A stretch of DNA of 64,000 nucleotides from Flagellimonas eckloniae (GCF_001413955.1 NZ_LCTZ01000002.1:2404501-2468500); one strand, 5' to 3'. Numbered from the stretch's first letter, positions 45,601 through 55,428 are shown. Program-made: numbers and translations. Notes: generated by a model from the sequence alone, not told the origin.

Positions 45601-48600
45601 AACATCACCTGGTACGAGGACAACGCACTGACCACACCGGTGCTCTCGACCGACCCCCTGAGCACACGCAACTATTTCGTCACACAGACAACGGACGGGT
45701 GTGAGAGCACCGCAACCACAGTGGCCGTGACCGTCAACACAACACCGGTAGCGCCCAATGCCAACGACCAGGACTTCTGCTCCGCCGACAGCCCGAGGGG
45801 GGCCGACCTGGTGCCCGCCATATCCGCCAACATCACCTGGTACGAGGACAACGCACTGACCACACCGGTGCTCTCGACCGACCCCCTGAGCACACGCAAC
45901 TATTTCGTCACACAGACAACGGACGGGTGTGAGAGCACCGCAACCACAGTGGCCGTGACCGTCAACACAACACCGGTAGCGCCCAATGCCAACGACCAGG
46001 ACTTCTGCTCCGCCGACAGCCCGAGGGGGGCCGACCTGGTGCCCGCCATATCCGCCAACATCACCTGGTACGAGGACAACGCACTGACCACACCGGTGCT
46101 CTCGACCGACCCCCTGAGCACACGCAACTATTTCGTCACACAGACAACGGACGGGTGTGAGAGCACCGCAACCACAGTGGCCGTGACCGTCAACACAACA
46201 CCGGTAGCGCCCAATGCCAACGACCAGGACTTCTGCTCCGCCGACAGCCCGAGGGGGGCCGACCTGGTGCCCGCCATATCCGCCAACATCACCTGGTACG
46301 AGGACAACGCACTGACCACACCGGTGCTCTCGACCGACCCCCTGAGCACACGCAACTATTTCGTCACACAGACAACGGACGGGTGTGAGAGCACCGCAAC
46401 CACAGTGGCCGTGACCGTCAACACAACACCGGTAGCGCCCAATGCCAACGACCAGGACTTCTGCTCCGCCGACAGCCCGAGGGGGGCCGACCTGGTGCCC
46501 GCCATATCCGCCAACATCACCTGGTACGAGGACAACGCACTGACCACACCGGTGCTCTCGACCGACCCCCTGAGCACACGCAACTATTTCGTCACACAGA
46601 CAACGGACGGGTGTGAGAGCACCGCAACCACAGTGGCCGTGACCGTCAACACAACACCGGTAGCGCCCAATGCCAACGACCAGGACTTCTGCTCCGCCGA
46701 CAGCCCGAGGGGGGCCGACCTGGTGCCCGCCATATCCGCCAACATCACCTGGTACGAGGACAACGCACTGACCACACCGGTGCTCTCGACCGACCCCCTG
46801 AGCACACGCAACTATTTCGTCACACAGACAACGGACGGGTGTGAGAGCACCGCAACCACAGTGGCCGTGACCGTCAACACAACACCGGTAGCGCCCAATG
46901 CCAACGACCAGGACTTCTGCTCCGCCGACAGCCCGAGGGGGGCCGACCTGGTGCCCGCCATATCCGCCAACATCACCTGGTACGAGGACAACGCACTGAC
47001 CACACCGGTGCTCTCGACCGACCCCCTGAGCACACGCAACTATTTCGTCACACAGACAACGGACGGGTGTGAGAGCACCGCAACCACAGTGGCCGTGACC
47101 GTCAACACAACACCGGTAGCGCCCAATGCCAACGACCAGGACTTCTGCTCCGCCGACAGCCCGAGGGGGGCCGACCTGGTGCCCGCCATATCCGCCAACA
47201 TCACCTGGTACGAGGACAACGCACTGACCACACCGGTGCTCTCGACCGACCCCCTGAGCACACGCAACTATTTCGTCACACAGACAACGGACGGGTGTGA
47301 GAGCACCGCAACCACAGTGGCCGTGACCGTCAACACAACACCGGTAGCGCCCAATGCCAACGACCAGGACTTCTGCTCCGCCGACAGCCCGAGGGGGGCC
47401 GACCTGGTGCCCGCCATATCCGCCAACATCACCTGGTACGAGGACAACGCACTGACCACACCGGTGCTCTCGACCGACCCCCTGAGCACACGCAACTATT
47501 TCGTCACACAGACAACGGACGGGTGTGAGAGCACCGCAACCACAGTGGCCGTGACCGTCAACACAACACCGGTAGCGCCCAATGCCAACGACCAGGACTT
47601 CTGCTCCGCCGACAGCCCGAGGGGGGCCGACCTGGTGCCCGCCATATCCGCCAACATCACCTGGTACGAGGACAACGCACTGACCACACCGGTGCTCTCG
47701 ACCGACCCCCTGAGCACACGCAACTATTTCGTCACACAGACAACGGACGGGTGTGAGAGCACCGCAACCACAGTGGCCGTGACCGTCAACACAACACCGG
47801 TAGCGCCCAATGCCAACGACCAGGACTTCTGCTCCGCCGACAGCCCGAGGGGGGCCGACCTGGTGCCCGCCATATCCGCCAACATCACCTGGTACGAGGA
47901 CAACGCACTGACCACACCGGTGCTCTCGACCGACCCCCTGAGCACACGCAACTATTTCGTCACACAGACAACGGACGGGTGTGAGAGCACCGCAACCACA
48001 GTGGCCGTGACCGTCAACACAACACCGGTAGCGCCCAATGCCAACGACCAGGACTTCTGCTCCGCCGACAGCCCGAGGGGGGCCGACCTGGTGCCCGCCA
48101 TATCCGCCAACATCACCTGGTACGAGGACAACGCACTGACCACACCGGTGCTCTCGACCGACCCCCTGAGCACACGCAACTATTTCGTCACACAGACAAC
48201 GGACGGGTGTGAGAGCACCGCAACCACAGTGGCCGTGACCGTCAACACAACACCGGTAGCGCCCAATGCCAACGACCAGGACTTCTGCTCCGCCGACAGC
48301 CCGAGGGGGGCCGACCTGGTGCCCGCCATATCCGCCAACATCACCTGGTACGAGGACAACGCACTGACCACACCGGTGCTCTCGACCGACCCCCTGAGCA
48401 CACGCAACTATTTCGTCACACAGACAACGGACGGGTGTGAGAGCACCGCAACCACAGTGGCCGTGACCGTCAACACAACACCGGTAGCGCCCAATGCCAA
48501 CGACCAGGACTTCTGCTCCGCCGACAGCCCGAGGGGGGCCGACCTGGTGCCCGCCATATCCGCCAACATCACCTGGTACGAGGACAACGCACTGACCACA

Positions 48601-51600
48601 CCGGTGCTCTCGACCGACCCCCTGAGCACACGCAACTATTTCGTCACACAGACAACGGACGGGTGTGAGAGCACCGCAACCACAGTGGCCGTGACCGTCA
48701 ACACAACACCGGTAGCGCCCAATGCCAACGACCAGGACTTCTGCTCCGCCGACAGCCCGAGGGGGGCCGACCTGGTGCCCGCCATATCCGCCAACATCAC
48801 CTGGTACGAGGACAACGCACTGACCACACCGGTGCTCTCGACCGACCCCCTGAGCACACGCAACTATTTCGTCACACAGACAACGGACGGGTGTGAGAGC
48901 ACCGCAACCACAGTGGCCGTGACCGTCAACACAACACCGGTAGCGCCCAATGCCAACGACCAGGACTTCTGCTCCGCCGACAGCCCGAGGGGGGCCGACC
49001 TGGTGCCCGCCATATCCGCCAACATCACCTGGTACGAGGACAACGCACTGACCACACCGGTGCTCTCGACCGACCCCCTGAGCACACGCAACTATTTCGT
49101 CACACAGACAACGGACGGGTGTGAGAGCACCGCAACCACAGTGGCCGTGACCGTCAACACAACACCGGTAGCGCCCAATGCCAACGACCAGGACTTCTGC
49201 TCCGCCGACAGCCCGAGGGGGGCCGACCTGGTGCCCGCCATATCCGCCAACATCACCTGGTACGAGGACAACGCACTGACCACACCGGTGCTCTCGACCG
49301 ACCCCCTGAGCACACGCAACTATTTCGTCACACAGACAACGGACGGGTGTGAGAGCACCGCAACCACAGTGGCCGTGACCGTCAACACAACACCGGTAGC
49401 GCCCAATGCCAACGACCAGGACTTCTGCTCCGCCGACAGCCCGAGGGGGGCCGACCTGGTGCCCGCCATATCCGCCAACATCACCTGGTACGAGGACAAC
49501 GCACTGACCACACCGGTGCTCTCGACCGACCCCCTGAGCACACGCAACTATTTCGTCACACAGACAACGGACGGGTGTGAGAGCACCGCAACCACAGTGG
49601 CCGTGACCGTCAACACAACACCGGTAGCGCCCAATGCCAACGACCAGGACTTCTGCTCCGCCGACAGCCCGAGGGGGGCCGACCTGGTGCCCGCCATATC
49701 CGCCAACATCACCTGGTACGAGGACAACGCACTGACCACACCGGTGCTCTCGACCGACCCCCTGAGCACACGCAACTATTTCGTCACACAGACAACGGAC
49801 GGGTGTGAGAGCACCGCAACCACAGTGGCCGTGACCGTCAACACAACACCGGTAGCGCCCAATGCCAACGACCAGGACTTCTGCTCCGCCGACAGCCCGA
49901 GGGGGGCCGACCTGGTGCCCGCCATATCCGCCAACATCACCTGGTACGAGGACAACGCACTGACCACACCGGTGCTCTCGACCGACCCCCTGAGCACACG
50001 CAACTATTTCGTCACACAGACAACGGACGGGTGTGAGAGCACCGCAACCACAGTGGCCGTGACCGTCAACACAACACCGGTAGCGCCCAATGCCAACGAC
50101 CAGGACTTCTGCTCCGCCGACAGCCCGAGGGGGGCCGACCTGGTGCCCGCCATATCCGCCAACATCACCTGGTACGAGGACAACGCACTGACCACACCGG
50201 TGCTCTCGACCGACCCCCTGAGCACACGCAACTATTTCGTCACACAGACAACGGACGGGTGTGAGAGCACCGCAACCACAGTGGCCGTGACCGTCAACAC
50301 AACACCGGTAGCGCCCAATGCCAACGACCAGGACTTCTGCTCCGCCGACAGCCCGAGGGGGGCCGACCTGGTGCCCGCCATATCCGCCAACATCACCTGG
50401 TACGAGGACAACGCACTGACCACACCGGTGCTCTCGACCGACCCCCTGAGCACACGCAACTATTTCGTCACACAGACAACGGACGGGTGTGAGAGCACCG
50501 CAACCACAGTGGCCGTGACCGTCAACACAACACCGGTAGCGCCCAATGCCAACGACCAGGACTTCTGCTCCGCCGACAGCCCGAGGGGGGCCGACCTGGT
50601 GCCCGCCATATCCGCCAACATCACCTGGTACGAGGACAACGCACTGACCACACCGGTGCTCTCGACCGACCCCCTGAGCACACGCAACTATTTCGTCACA
50701 CAGACAACGGACGGGTGTGAGAGCACCGCAACCACAGTGGCCGTGACCGTCAACACAACACCGGTAGCGCCCAATGCCAACGACCAGGACTTCTGCTCCG
50801 CCGACAGCCCGAGGGGGGCCGACCTGGTGCCCGCCATATCCGCCAACATCACCTGGTACGAGGACAACGCACTGACCACACCGGTGCTCTCGACCGACCC
50901 CCTGAGCACACGCAACTATTTCGTCACACAGACAACGGACGGGTGTGAGAGCACCGCAACCACAGTGGCCGTGACCGTCAACACAACACCGGTAGCGCCC
51001 AATGCCAACGACCAGGACTTCTGCTCCGCCGACAGCCCGAGGGGGGCCGACCTGGTGCCCGCCATATCCGCCAACATCACCTGGTACGAGGACAACGCAC
51101 TGACCACACCGGTGCTCTCGACCGACCCCCTGAGCACACGCAACTATTTCGTCACACAGACAACGGACGGGTGTGAGAGCACCGCAACCACAGTGGCCGT
51201 GACCGTCAACACAACACCGGTAGCGCCCAATGCCAACGACCAGGACTTCTGCTCCGCCGACAGCCCGAGGGGGGCCGACCTGGTGCCCGCCATATCCGCC
51301 AACATCACCTGGTACGAGGACAACGCACTGACCACACCGGTGCTCTCGACCGACCCCCTGAGCACACGCAACTATTTCGTCACACAGACAACGGACGGGT
51401 GTGAGAGCACCGCAACCACAGTGGCCGTGACCGTCAACACAACACCGGTAGCGCCCAATGCCAACGACCAGGACTTCTGCTCCGCCGACAGCCCGAGGGG
51501 GGCCGACCTGGTGCCCGCCATATCCGCCAACATCACCTGGTACGAGGACAACGCACTGACCACACCGGTGCTCTCGACCGACCCCCTGAGCACACGCAAC

Positions 51601-52851
51601 TATTTCGTCACACAGACAACGGACGGGTGTGAGAGCACCGCAACCACAGTGGCCGTGACCGTCAACACAACACCCACCGTGGACGTACTGCCAGATGTCA
51701 CCGTATGCGACTCCTTTGAGCTGCCAGTGCTTACCAACGGAGGCTATTTCAGAGGGACAGGTGGAACGGGTGCCGCACTAATGGCTGGGGACCACATCAC
51801 AACATCACAGACCTTGTTCATCTACGCCGAGACAGGAATCGCCTCCAACTGCTCCGACGAGTCGAGCTTTAACGTGACCATAAACGACTTGTCTATTTCA
51901 TCAAGTACAAATCATGAGTCTTGTTGGCGAAGTGCAGATGGTTCAATTGATATAACAATAGATAATGGAATAGCCCCTTACACTGTGGAGTTAAACACAA
52001 TGCAAACGATGATTTTTTCAGATAATTCTTTTTCAATAAACGGATTAACCCCAGGAAGCTATAACTTAAACATTACTGACTCCAACGGATGTCAGATTGA
52101 TTCAAGTTTCAATATACTTCCTGAAGGGCCAAATCTTGATGCCACTGTTGAAACCATTTATTCCTGTGATTCTGGATTTCCAACTAACTCAATACAAGTT
52201 TCATTAATTGACCCTTCAATAGCTTCTGATGTGCTATATGCTTTAGATTCCACTAATCCAGATGATTTTGTAATCAATTCAAACTTTACAGATATTTCTC
52301 CAGGCAACCACACACTTTCAATTTTACATATTGATGGTTGTATGCAGATCATTCCTTTTACAATAGAAGACAGAGATTCTCTAGAGCTTGATTTATCAAA
52401 TACCAACATTAATGAGATTACTGCGATTGTATCCGGAGGAATTTCTCCGTATACCTATTTCTTTGAAGATTTTCCTGGTAGTCAAAACAACATCTTTACA
52501 GTATCAGGTAATGGAACTTTTACAGTTCGAGTGGTCGACAGTCAAGGTTGTGAAACACAGGCAACCATCACAATAAATTTCCTTGATTTAGAAATCCCCA
52601 ACTTTTTCACTCCTAACAATGATGGGCAAAATGATGTATGGAAAGCAAAAAACACGGAAGGTTTTCCAAATATGTTTACCATCATTTATGATCGTTACGG
52701 AAGACAGATTAAACTTATGGGACCTTTGGATACAGGATGGGATGGTCTCTATGAATCCAAAGCCATGCCCTCAGGTGACTACTGGTACATCATTGAGTTG
52801 AATGATGGCAGCAGCCGCGAATTTGTTGGACACTTCACCCTTTACAGGTAA
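42697..52851 (+). CDS. Giant T9SS-secreted repeat adhesin (SprB-like, 30 identical Ig-like repeats)
   Basis: 3384 residues from ATG 42697 (ATG 42658 and TTG 42652 are in frame; the later start keeps the signal 'STLFLLFLISVFNLSGQ' closest to the N-terminus). About 30-560 is a lectin/LamG-like domain ('VNVWYELVDYN', 'GQIAEVLLMDGLAD') ending in a HYR-like module. Then come 30 exact 76-residue Ig-like repeats (709-2988), flanked by related 'TVCDS...' modules. The last ~85 residues (about 3300-3384) are a gliding-motility-type C-terminal domain ('NFFTPNNDGQNDVW', 'YDRYGRQI'), the type B sorting signal for T9SS. PorP/SprF follows immediately. The protein should be exported to the cell surface as an adhesin. 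Each repeat has two Cys, likely disulfide-bonded. Confidence 0.92.
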   Translation: MNVFTDSNFHSLYIQRNKSTLFLLFLISVFNLSGQEIDNWYSADRAINVASPVGQLHLFTPYAPADGTPVNVWYELVDYNFDFTQNARQHPPNPAFYPNDWRLITDPMDPDFNLNPGFEYPAMLGNLNPIGAIPGLPTLRRNAMNFNPAVEFDSSGAGDALYFRSHARDEVIIFIVFSATGAGNSANTQSLLFGGDIDTYRFTLTNLSLGVSNGNRFSVGRTWNDAPNTFFQQGGIDLMGRPTIGTFVRDTAVDRETLDTWVNGVHDIVGVVRNDPTADESLFWYNRMGKHFNDTDPGGVADPSNLSGQIAEVLLMDGLADANHIQRMESYLAIKYGITLNASGTLGSISGNDSYNYLAADGTIIWPFDALYQFDIAGIGKDRFNDSGANRLRYNLHQRISKSVNTEARVTISTNADFGTDNLNDGRTPIDTGNSPFSTLNNYLVWGNDHGDTAFPTNVDAPAGVDGRIEREWRIIESRSIGANPIANVSVRVDLTHSDLLNYEACELFLIIDEDGNGDFTDGSITFIEASSKADPHVFFDNVNFNGTDMFTFAFLEDTEPPTGSVSSPLNVCDVPPVPDPNLVTADDNCAVQSIAFFSDVYGLGVNPTILTRTYRITDTSSNTADIQQTINIYTTPVLPVVNDITVCDSYALPDPGSAQYYDATGGPGGAGSLIPYPSNITSTQTVFIYQQTGTTPNCFDEKSFTVTVNTTPVAPNANDQDFCSADSPRGADLVPAISANITWYEDNALTTPVLSTDPLSTRNYFVTQTTDGCESTATTVAVTVNTTPVAPNANDQDFCSADSPRGADLVPAISANITWYEDNALTTPVLSTDPLSTRNYFVTQTTDGCESTATTVAVTVNTTPVAPNANDQDFCSADSPRGADLVPAISANITWYEDNALTTPVLSTDPLSTRNYFVTQTTDGCESTATTVAVTVNTTPVAPNANDQDFCSADSPRGADLVPAISANITWYEDNALTTPVLSTDPLSTRNYFVTQTTDGCESTATTVAVTVNTTPVAPNANDQDFCSADSPRGADLVPAISANITWYEDNALTTPVLSTDPLSTRNYFVTQTTDGCESTATTVAVTVNTTPVAPNANDQDFCSADSPRGADLVPAISANITWYEDNALTTPVLSTDPLSTRNYFVTQTTDGCESTATTVAVTVNTTPVAPNANDQDFCSADSPRGADLVPAISANITWYEDNALTTPVLSTDPLSTRNYFVTQTTDGCESTATTVAVTVNTTPVAPNANDQDFCSADSPRGADLVPAISANITWYEDNALTTPVLSTDPLSTRNYFVTQTTDGCESTATTVAVTVNTTPVAPNANDQDFCSADSPRGADLVPAISANITWYEDNALTTPVLSTDPLSTRNYFVTQTTDGCESTATTVAVTVNTTPVAPNANDQDFCSADSPRGADLVPAISANITWYEDNALTTPVLSTDPLSTRNYFVTQTTDGCESTATTVAVTVNTTPVAPNANDQDFCSADSPRGADLVPAISANITWYEDNALTTPVLSTDPLSTRNYFVTQTTDGCESTATTVAVTVNTTPVAPNANDQDFCSADSPRGADLVPAISANITWYEDNALTTPVLSTDPLSTRNYFVTQTTDGCESTATTVAVTVNTTPVAPNANDQDFCSADSPRGADLVPAISANITWYEDNALTTPVLSTDPLSTRNYFVTQTTDGCESTATTVAVTVNTTPVAPNANDQDFCSADSPRGADLVPAISANITWYEDNALTTPVLSTDPLSTRNYFVTQTTDGCESTATTVAVTVNTTPVAPNANDQDFCSADSPRGADLVPAISANITWYEDNALTTPVLSTDPLSTRNYFVTQTTDGCESTATTVAVTVNTTPVAPNANDQDFCSADSPRGADLVPAISANITWYEDNALTTPVLSTDPLSTRNYFVTQTTDGCESTATTVAVTVNTTPVAPNANDQDFCSADSPRGADLVPAISANITWYEDNALTTPVLSTDPLSTRNYFVTQTTDGCESTATTVAVTVNTTPVAPNANDQDFCSADSPRGADLVPAISANITWYEDNALTTPVLSTDPLSTRNYFVTQTTDGCESTATTVAVTVNTTPVAPNANDQDFCSADSPRGADLVPAISANITWYEDNALTTPVLSTDPLSTRNYFVTQTTDGCESTATTVAVTVNTTPVAPNANDQDFCSADSPRGADLVPAISANITWYEDNALTTPVLSTDPLSTRNYFVTQTTDGCESTATTVAVTVNTTPVAPNANDQDFCSADSPRGADLVPAISANITWYEDNALTTPVLSTDPLSTRNYFVTQTTDGCESTATTVAVTVNTTPVAPNANDQDFCSADSPRGADLVPAISANITWYEDNALTTPVLSTDPLSTRNYFVTQTTDGCESTATTVAVTVNTTPVAPNANDQDFCSADSPRGADLVPAISANITWYEDNALTTPVLSTDPLSTRNYFVTQTTDGCESTATTVAVTVNTTPVAPNANDQDFCSADSPRGADLVPAISANITWYEDNALTTPVLSTDPLSTRNYFVTQTTDGCESTATTVAVTVNTTPVAPNANDQDFCSADSPRGADLVPAISANITWYEDNALTTPVLSTDPLSTRNYFVTQTTDGCESTATTVAVTVNTTPVAPNANDQDFCSADSPRGADLVPAISANITWYEDNALTTPVLSTDPLSTRNYFVTQTTDGCESTATTVAVTVNTTPVAPNANDQDFCSADSPRGADLVPAISANITWYEDNALTTPVLSTDPLSTRNYFVTQTTDGCESTATTVAVTVNTTPVAPNANDQDFCSADSPRGADLVPAISANITWYEDNALTTPVLSTDPLSTRNYFVTQTTDGCESTATTVAVTVNTTPVAPNANDQDFCSADSPRGADLVPAISANITWYEDNALTTPVLSTDPLSTRNYFVTQTTDGCESTATTVAVTVNTTPVAPNANDQDFCSADSPRGADLVPAISANITWYEDNALTTPVLSTDPLSTRNYFVTQTTDGCESTATTVAVTVNTTPTVDVLPDVTVCDSFELPVLTNGGYFRGTGGTGAALMAGDHITTSQTLFIYAETGIASNCSDESSFNVTINDLSISSSTNHESCWRSADGSIDITIDNGIAPYTVELNTMQTMIFSDNSFSINGLTPGSYNLNITDSNGCQIDSSFNILPEGPNLDATVETIYSCDSGFPTNSIQVSLIDPSIASDVLYALDSTNPDDFVINSNFTDISPGNHTLSILHIDGCMQIIPFTIEDRDSLELDLSNTNINEITAIVSGGISPYTYFFEDFPGSQNNIFTVSGNGTFTVRVVDSQGCETQATITINFLDLEIPNFFTPNNDGQNDVWKAKNTEGFPNMFTIIYDRYGRQIKLMGPLDTGWDGLYESKAMPSGDYWYIIELNDGSSREFVGHFTLYR
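44821..51674 (+). repeat. 30 tandem copies of a 228-bp unit, no difference seen between copies
   Basis: The unit starts at gtcaacacaacaccggtagc and repeats at exactly 228 bp from 44821 to 51660 (6840 bases = 30 units), then 14 bases of a 31st. All units I compared are identical at DNA level; printed lines recur exactly every 1140 bases (5 units). The unit is 63% GC by hand count (144 of 228), while flanking DNA is AT-rich. The unit encodes 76 residues ('DFCSADSPRGADLVPAISA', 'ITWYEDNAL', 'TTDGCESTATT'), an Ig_7-like (CHU_C-associated) domain. The copy number may not be exact if assembled from short reads. Confidence 0.95.
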
Positions 52852-52863
52852 AATAAAATATAT

Positions 52864-53808
52864 ATGAAAAAGAAGCTCCTTTTTTTACTAATGATAAGTT
52901 TTACATCGGTTAGAGGCCAAGAATTGACCATTCCACAACTCTCACAATATTTATCTGACAATCCTTTTTTGATGTCTCCATCTTATGCAGGTATTGGTAA
53001 TTATGTAAAGGTAAGAATGAATGGACTAACACAATGGGTGGGAGTCCAGGATGCACCAGGCACACAGTCTTTATCAGCGGATGTTCGCTTGGGCAATCGA
53101 TCCGGTATTGGAATGGTCCTCTATAATGATGCAAATGGGGAAACCAAACAACGTGGGGGCAAAGTATCCTTTGCGCATCACTTAACCATTGACAAATATG
53201 AAGATAATTATTTTTCTATGGCCTTATCCTTTAGCTTAAACCAATTCCGAATAGATATTGAAAATTTTGTAGACAATAATGATCCAGCCGTTGTTGACGA
53301 TCGTGCATCAAGCAGTCCCAATTTTGATCTTGGCACTTTATATAGAAAAGGAGGGTTTTATCTGAGCCTCAATGTTTCAAATATCCTGAATAAAAACCTT
53401 CAAAAGTTTGATCCCATTTTTGAGCCCAACATCTTGCGGAACTATTATCTGTATTCAGGTTATAGATACAAAAGAAATAAAAGGGATGATTTTGAGATTG
53501 AACCTTCTGTCTTCTTTCAATATTTTGAAAACGACAAGCGTTCAGTCACAGACATGAACATAAAGTTTAGGTGGTATGATTTCCTAGATTACTATTATGC
53601 CGGTTTTACTTATCGCTTTTTAAATGACCAACTTGGAGCCCCTCTTTACTTAGCTCCTATAATGGGACTTAAAAAAGGTGATTTTTACTTTGGTTATTCG
53701 TACCAAGTTATCATGAACAACATATTGGGGTATTCCAGTGGAACCCATGTGTTGACTCTTGGAATAGACCTTTTTCAAGGTATTTCAAATTGCACGTGCA
53801 CTTATTAA
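52864..53808 (+). CDS. PorP/SprF-family type IX secretion membrane protein
   Basis: 314 residues. A short signal peptide ('LLFLLMISFTSVRGQ') is followed by the PorP/SprF pattern: 'PQLSQYLSDNPFLMSPSYAG', 'VKVRMNGLTQWVGVQDAPGT', then a beta-barrel with many aromatic strands to the end. In Flavobacterium johnsoniae, SprF is required to export the SprB adhesin, whose C-terminal domain is of the same type as the protein encoded just upstream. The gap of 12 bases to the adhesin gene means one transcript. It is the dedicated exporter or outer-membrane anchor of that adhesin. Confidence 0.92.
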   Translation: MKKKLLFLLMISFTSVRGQELTIPQLSQYLSDNPFLMSPSYAGIGNYVKVRMNGLTQWVGVQDAPGTQSLSADVRLGNRSGIGMVLYNDANGETKQRGGKVSFAHHLTIDKYEDNYFSMALSFSLNQFRIDIENFVDNNDPAVVDDRASSSPNFDLGTLYRKGGFYLSLNVSNILNKNLQKFDPIFEPNILRNYYLYSGYRYKRNKRDDFEIEPSVFFQYFENDKRSVTDMNIKFRWYDFLDYYYAGFTYRFLNDQLGAPLYLAPIMGLKKGDFYFGYSYQVIMNNILGYSSGTHVLTLGIDLFQGISNCTCTY

Positions 53809-53831
53809 TAAACCATAAATACTATTTGATT

Positions 53832-54842
53832 ATGAAGTTATGTCCCAAAAAATCCAGAAAACTTAGCCTACTTTTAGTTTTTGGTATTTTAATTTTTTAT
53901 TCGTCCTGTAGCAAAGACAAGGACAGTTTATCCACGGGTGCTGATACTGGGGAAATTATCCTCTCCCCTACCACCAAGGATATTATCCTTTATGCAGAAG
54001 TTGATAATATACAAATCCCTATATACTTGTCAATTCCCCAAAACTGCAGCAATACAGATTATCCTGCCATTGTTCTTTTACATGGTTCGAATGGTATGTG
54101 GAAAGATAATGACTTTGAAAGTGGGGTTATGTCCAGACAGAATAATGAATGGCGAGAAATCTTTGATGCCAATTGTATAGTGGGTGCTTATGTTGACAGT
54201 TATTCTGCAAGAGGTGTTACAGCAAGAACTGGAGATTTAAGAATTCCACCTGAAAATTTTAAAATTAGTGCACAGTTTGTGCGCCCAAAAGATGCCAACG
54301 CTGCTTTGGAATTGCTTAGAAGGATAAAATTTAGTAATGGAAACCCCTTGGTAAGGCCCAAAGATATAGGTTTGCTTGGTTTTTCTGATGGAGCCACAGC
54401 TCTTGCAGCAACTTTGTATGATGCAAAATCAACACCTATCAATTGGGAGTGGACACAAAAATCTGATGGTATTGAATATGATTCCTCCGATGGAGTACTT
54501 GCCCCACAAAGTGTGCCTTTAAATGGTGGTTTTTCTGGCGGAGTATTCTATTACGGCGGCACTGTTGGTTATAGCTATTGGGGAAATAACCCTTGTAGTG
54601 ATAATGCAATCTCTGATAACATTTATGAGCCTTATGCTCCAATGCTTTTTCAAATACCATTGAATGACGAACTTACCGAAAACACATTGTGTACCGTAGA
54701 ACTTCTTCAAAGTAAAGGACATTCTGTCAAGTTAAACCTTTACGATGCCGATCACAGTTTTGATCATACAGATGATACTCATAGTCCGTTGGGACGTGCA
54801 AGTACAATTGATTGGTTTAAAAACATACTTAAGATAAATTGA
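53832..54842 (+). CDS. Alpha/beta-hydrolase lipoprotein, dienelactone-hydrolase type
   Basis: 336 residues from ATG 53832. The signal 'LSLLLVFGILIFYSSC' has a lipobox; a longer frame to 53790 overlaps the PorP/SprF gene and would bury it. The hydrolase fold shows the oxyanion strand 'PAIVLLHGSNGMWK', the nucleophile elbow 'GLLGFSDGATALA' (Ser in GFSDG) and 'DADHSFDH' with the catalytic Asp/His region, typical of dienelactone hydrolases. It is exported and acts on an unknown ester or lactone. Same strand as the adhesin locus, immediately after PorP/SprF. Confidence 0.85.
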   Translation: MKLCPKKSRKLSLLLVFGILIFYSSCSKDKDSLSTGADTGEIILSPTTKDIILYAEVDNIQIPIYLSIPQNCSNTDYPAIVLLHGSNGMWKDNDFESGVMSRQNNEWREIFDANCIVGAYVDSYSARGVTARTGDLRIPPENFKISAQFVRPKDANAALELLRRIKFSNGNPLVRPKDIGLLGFSDGATALAATLYDAKSTPINWEWTQKSDGIEYDSSDGVLAPQSVPLNGGFSGGVFYYGGTVGYSYWGNNPCSDNAISDNIYEPYAPMLFQIPLNDELTENTLCTVELLQSKGHSVKLNLYDADHSFDHTDDTHSPLGRASTIDWFKNILKIN

Positions 54843-55041
54843 TGTCATGAACCAAAAAAATGGAAATGTACATTTACAAATATTGAACCTTTGGAAATAC
54901 GTCCCAACATTCAAAACCAAAGTTCCTGACTACCACAGGCACCCATAAACCTCCTGAAATTTCCAAACCTATAATACCAAAAAAGTGAAGAAAAGCTTTT
55001 ATAGAGCCCAAATCAAAACACCTTAAACAAATTGAATTAAA

Positions 55042-55428
55042 ATGAAAGACAATTTTCTTGAAAAATGGATTTTAAATCTAGTAAAATCTGAATATGAATT
55101 TGGAAAAATTCCTAAACGAGCGACCTATAGGTTAAGGGAACGTATGGACGATTTTATTGAAGTAACCATTGAATGGATGGATAGTGAAAATAATAGTTTT
55201 AAAATTGTATATCATGCAAGATCTTATGGGAAGAGAAAGATAAGCGAGCGTGCCGAGGTGATAGACAATTCCATATTTGAACTGGAAAACTACTATACAC
55301 TGGAAATACACAATTATGTAAACCATATTAAAAGAAGTTATAGTACCAGAAAAATTGCAAATTATGATGTTATGAATGTAATAGGACAGCTGGATTACAT
55401 GAATGAGATGAAAGATTTTAAACCTTAG
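55042..55428 (+). CDS. Small hypothetical protein
   Basis: 128 residues, no signal peptide or membrane segment, rich in Lys, Tyr and Ile. No known family; the pattern of alternating charged and aromatic residues suggests a compact soluble alpha/beta fold. A perfect 11-bp hairpin lies 51 bases downstream. It is isolated, about 200 bases from the hydrolase gene. Confidence 0.6.
   Translation: MKDNFLEKWILNLVKSEYEFGKIPKRATYRLRERMDDFIEVTIEWMDSENNSFKIVYHARSYGKRKISERAEVIDNSIFELENYYTLEIHNYVNHIKRSYSTRKIANYDVMNVIGQLDYMNEMKDFKP

Noticed and set aside
44724..51599. A run of about 30 identical 75-codon open frames on the minus strand across the adhesin repeats
   Set aside because: They are shadows of the coding repeats: GC-rich codons leave the opposite strand open. 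There are no signals for translation, and the plus-strand frame continues unbroken.
44821..51674. CRISPR array or tandem satellite
   Set aside because: The units abut without spacers, are 228 bp and are in frame within one coding sequence with signal peptide and secretion domain.
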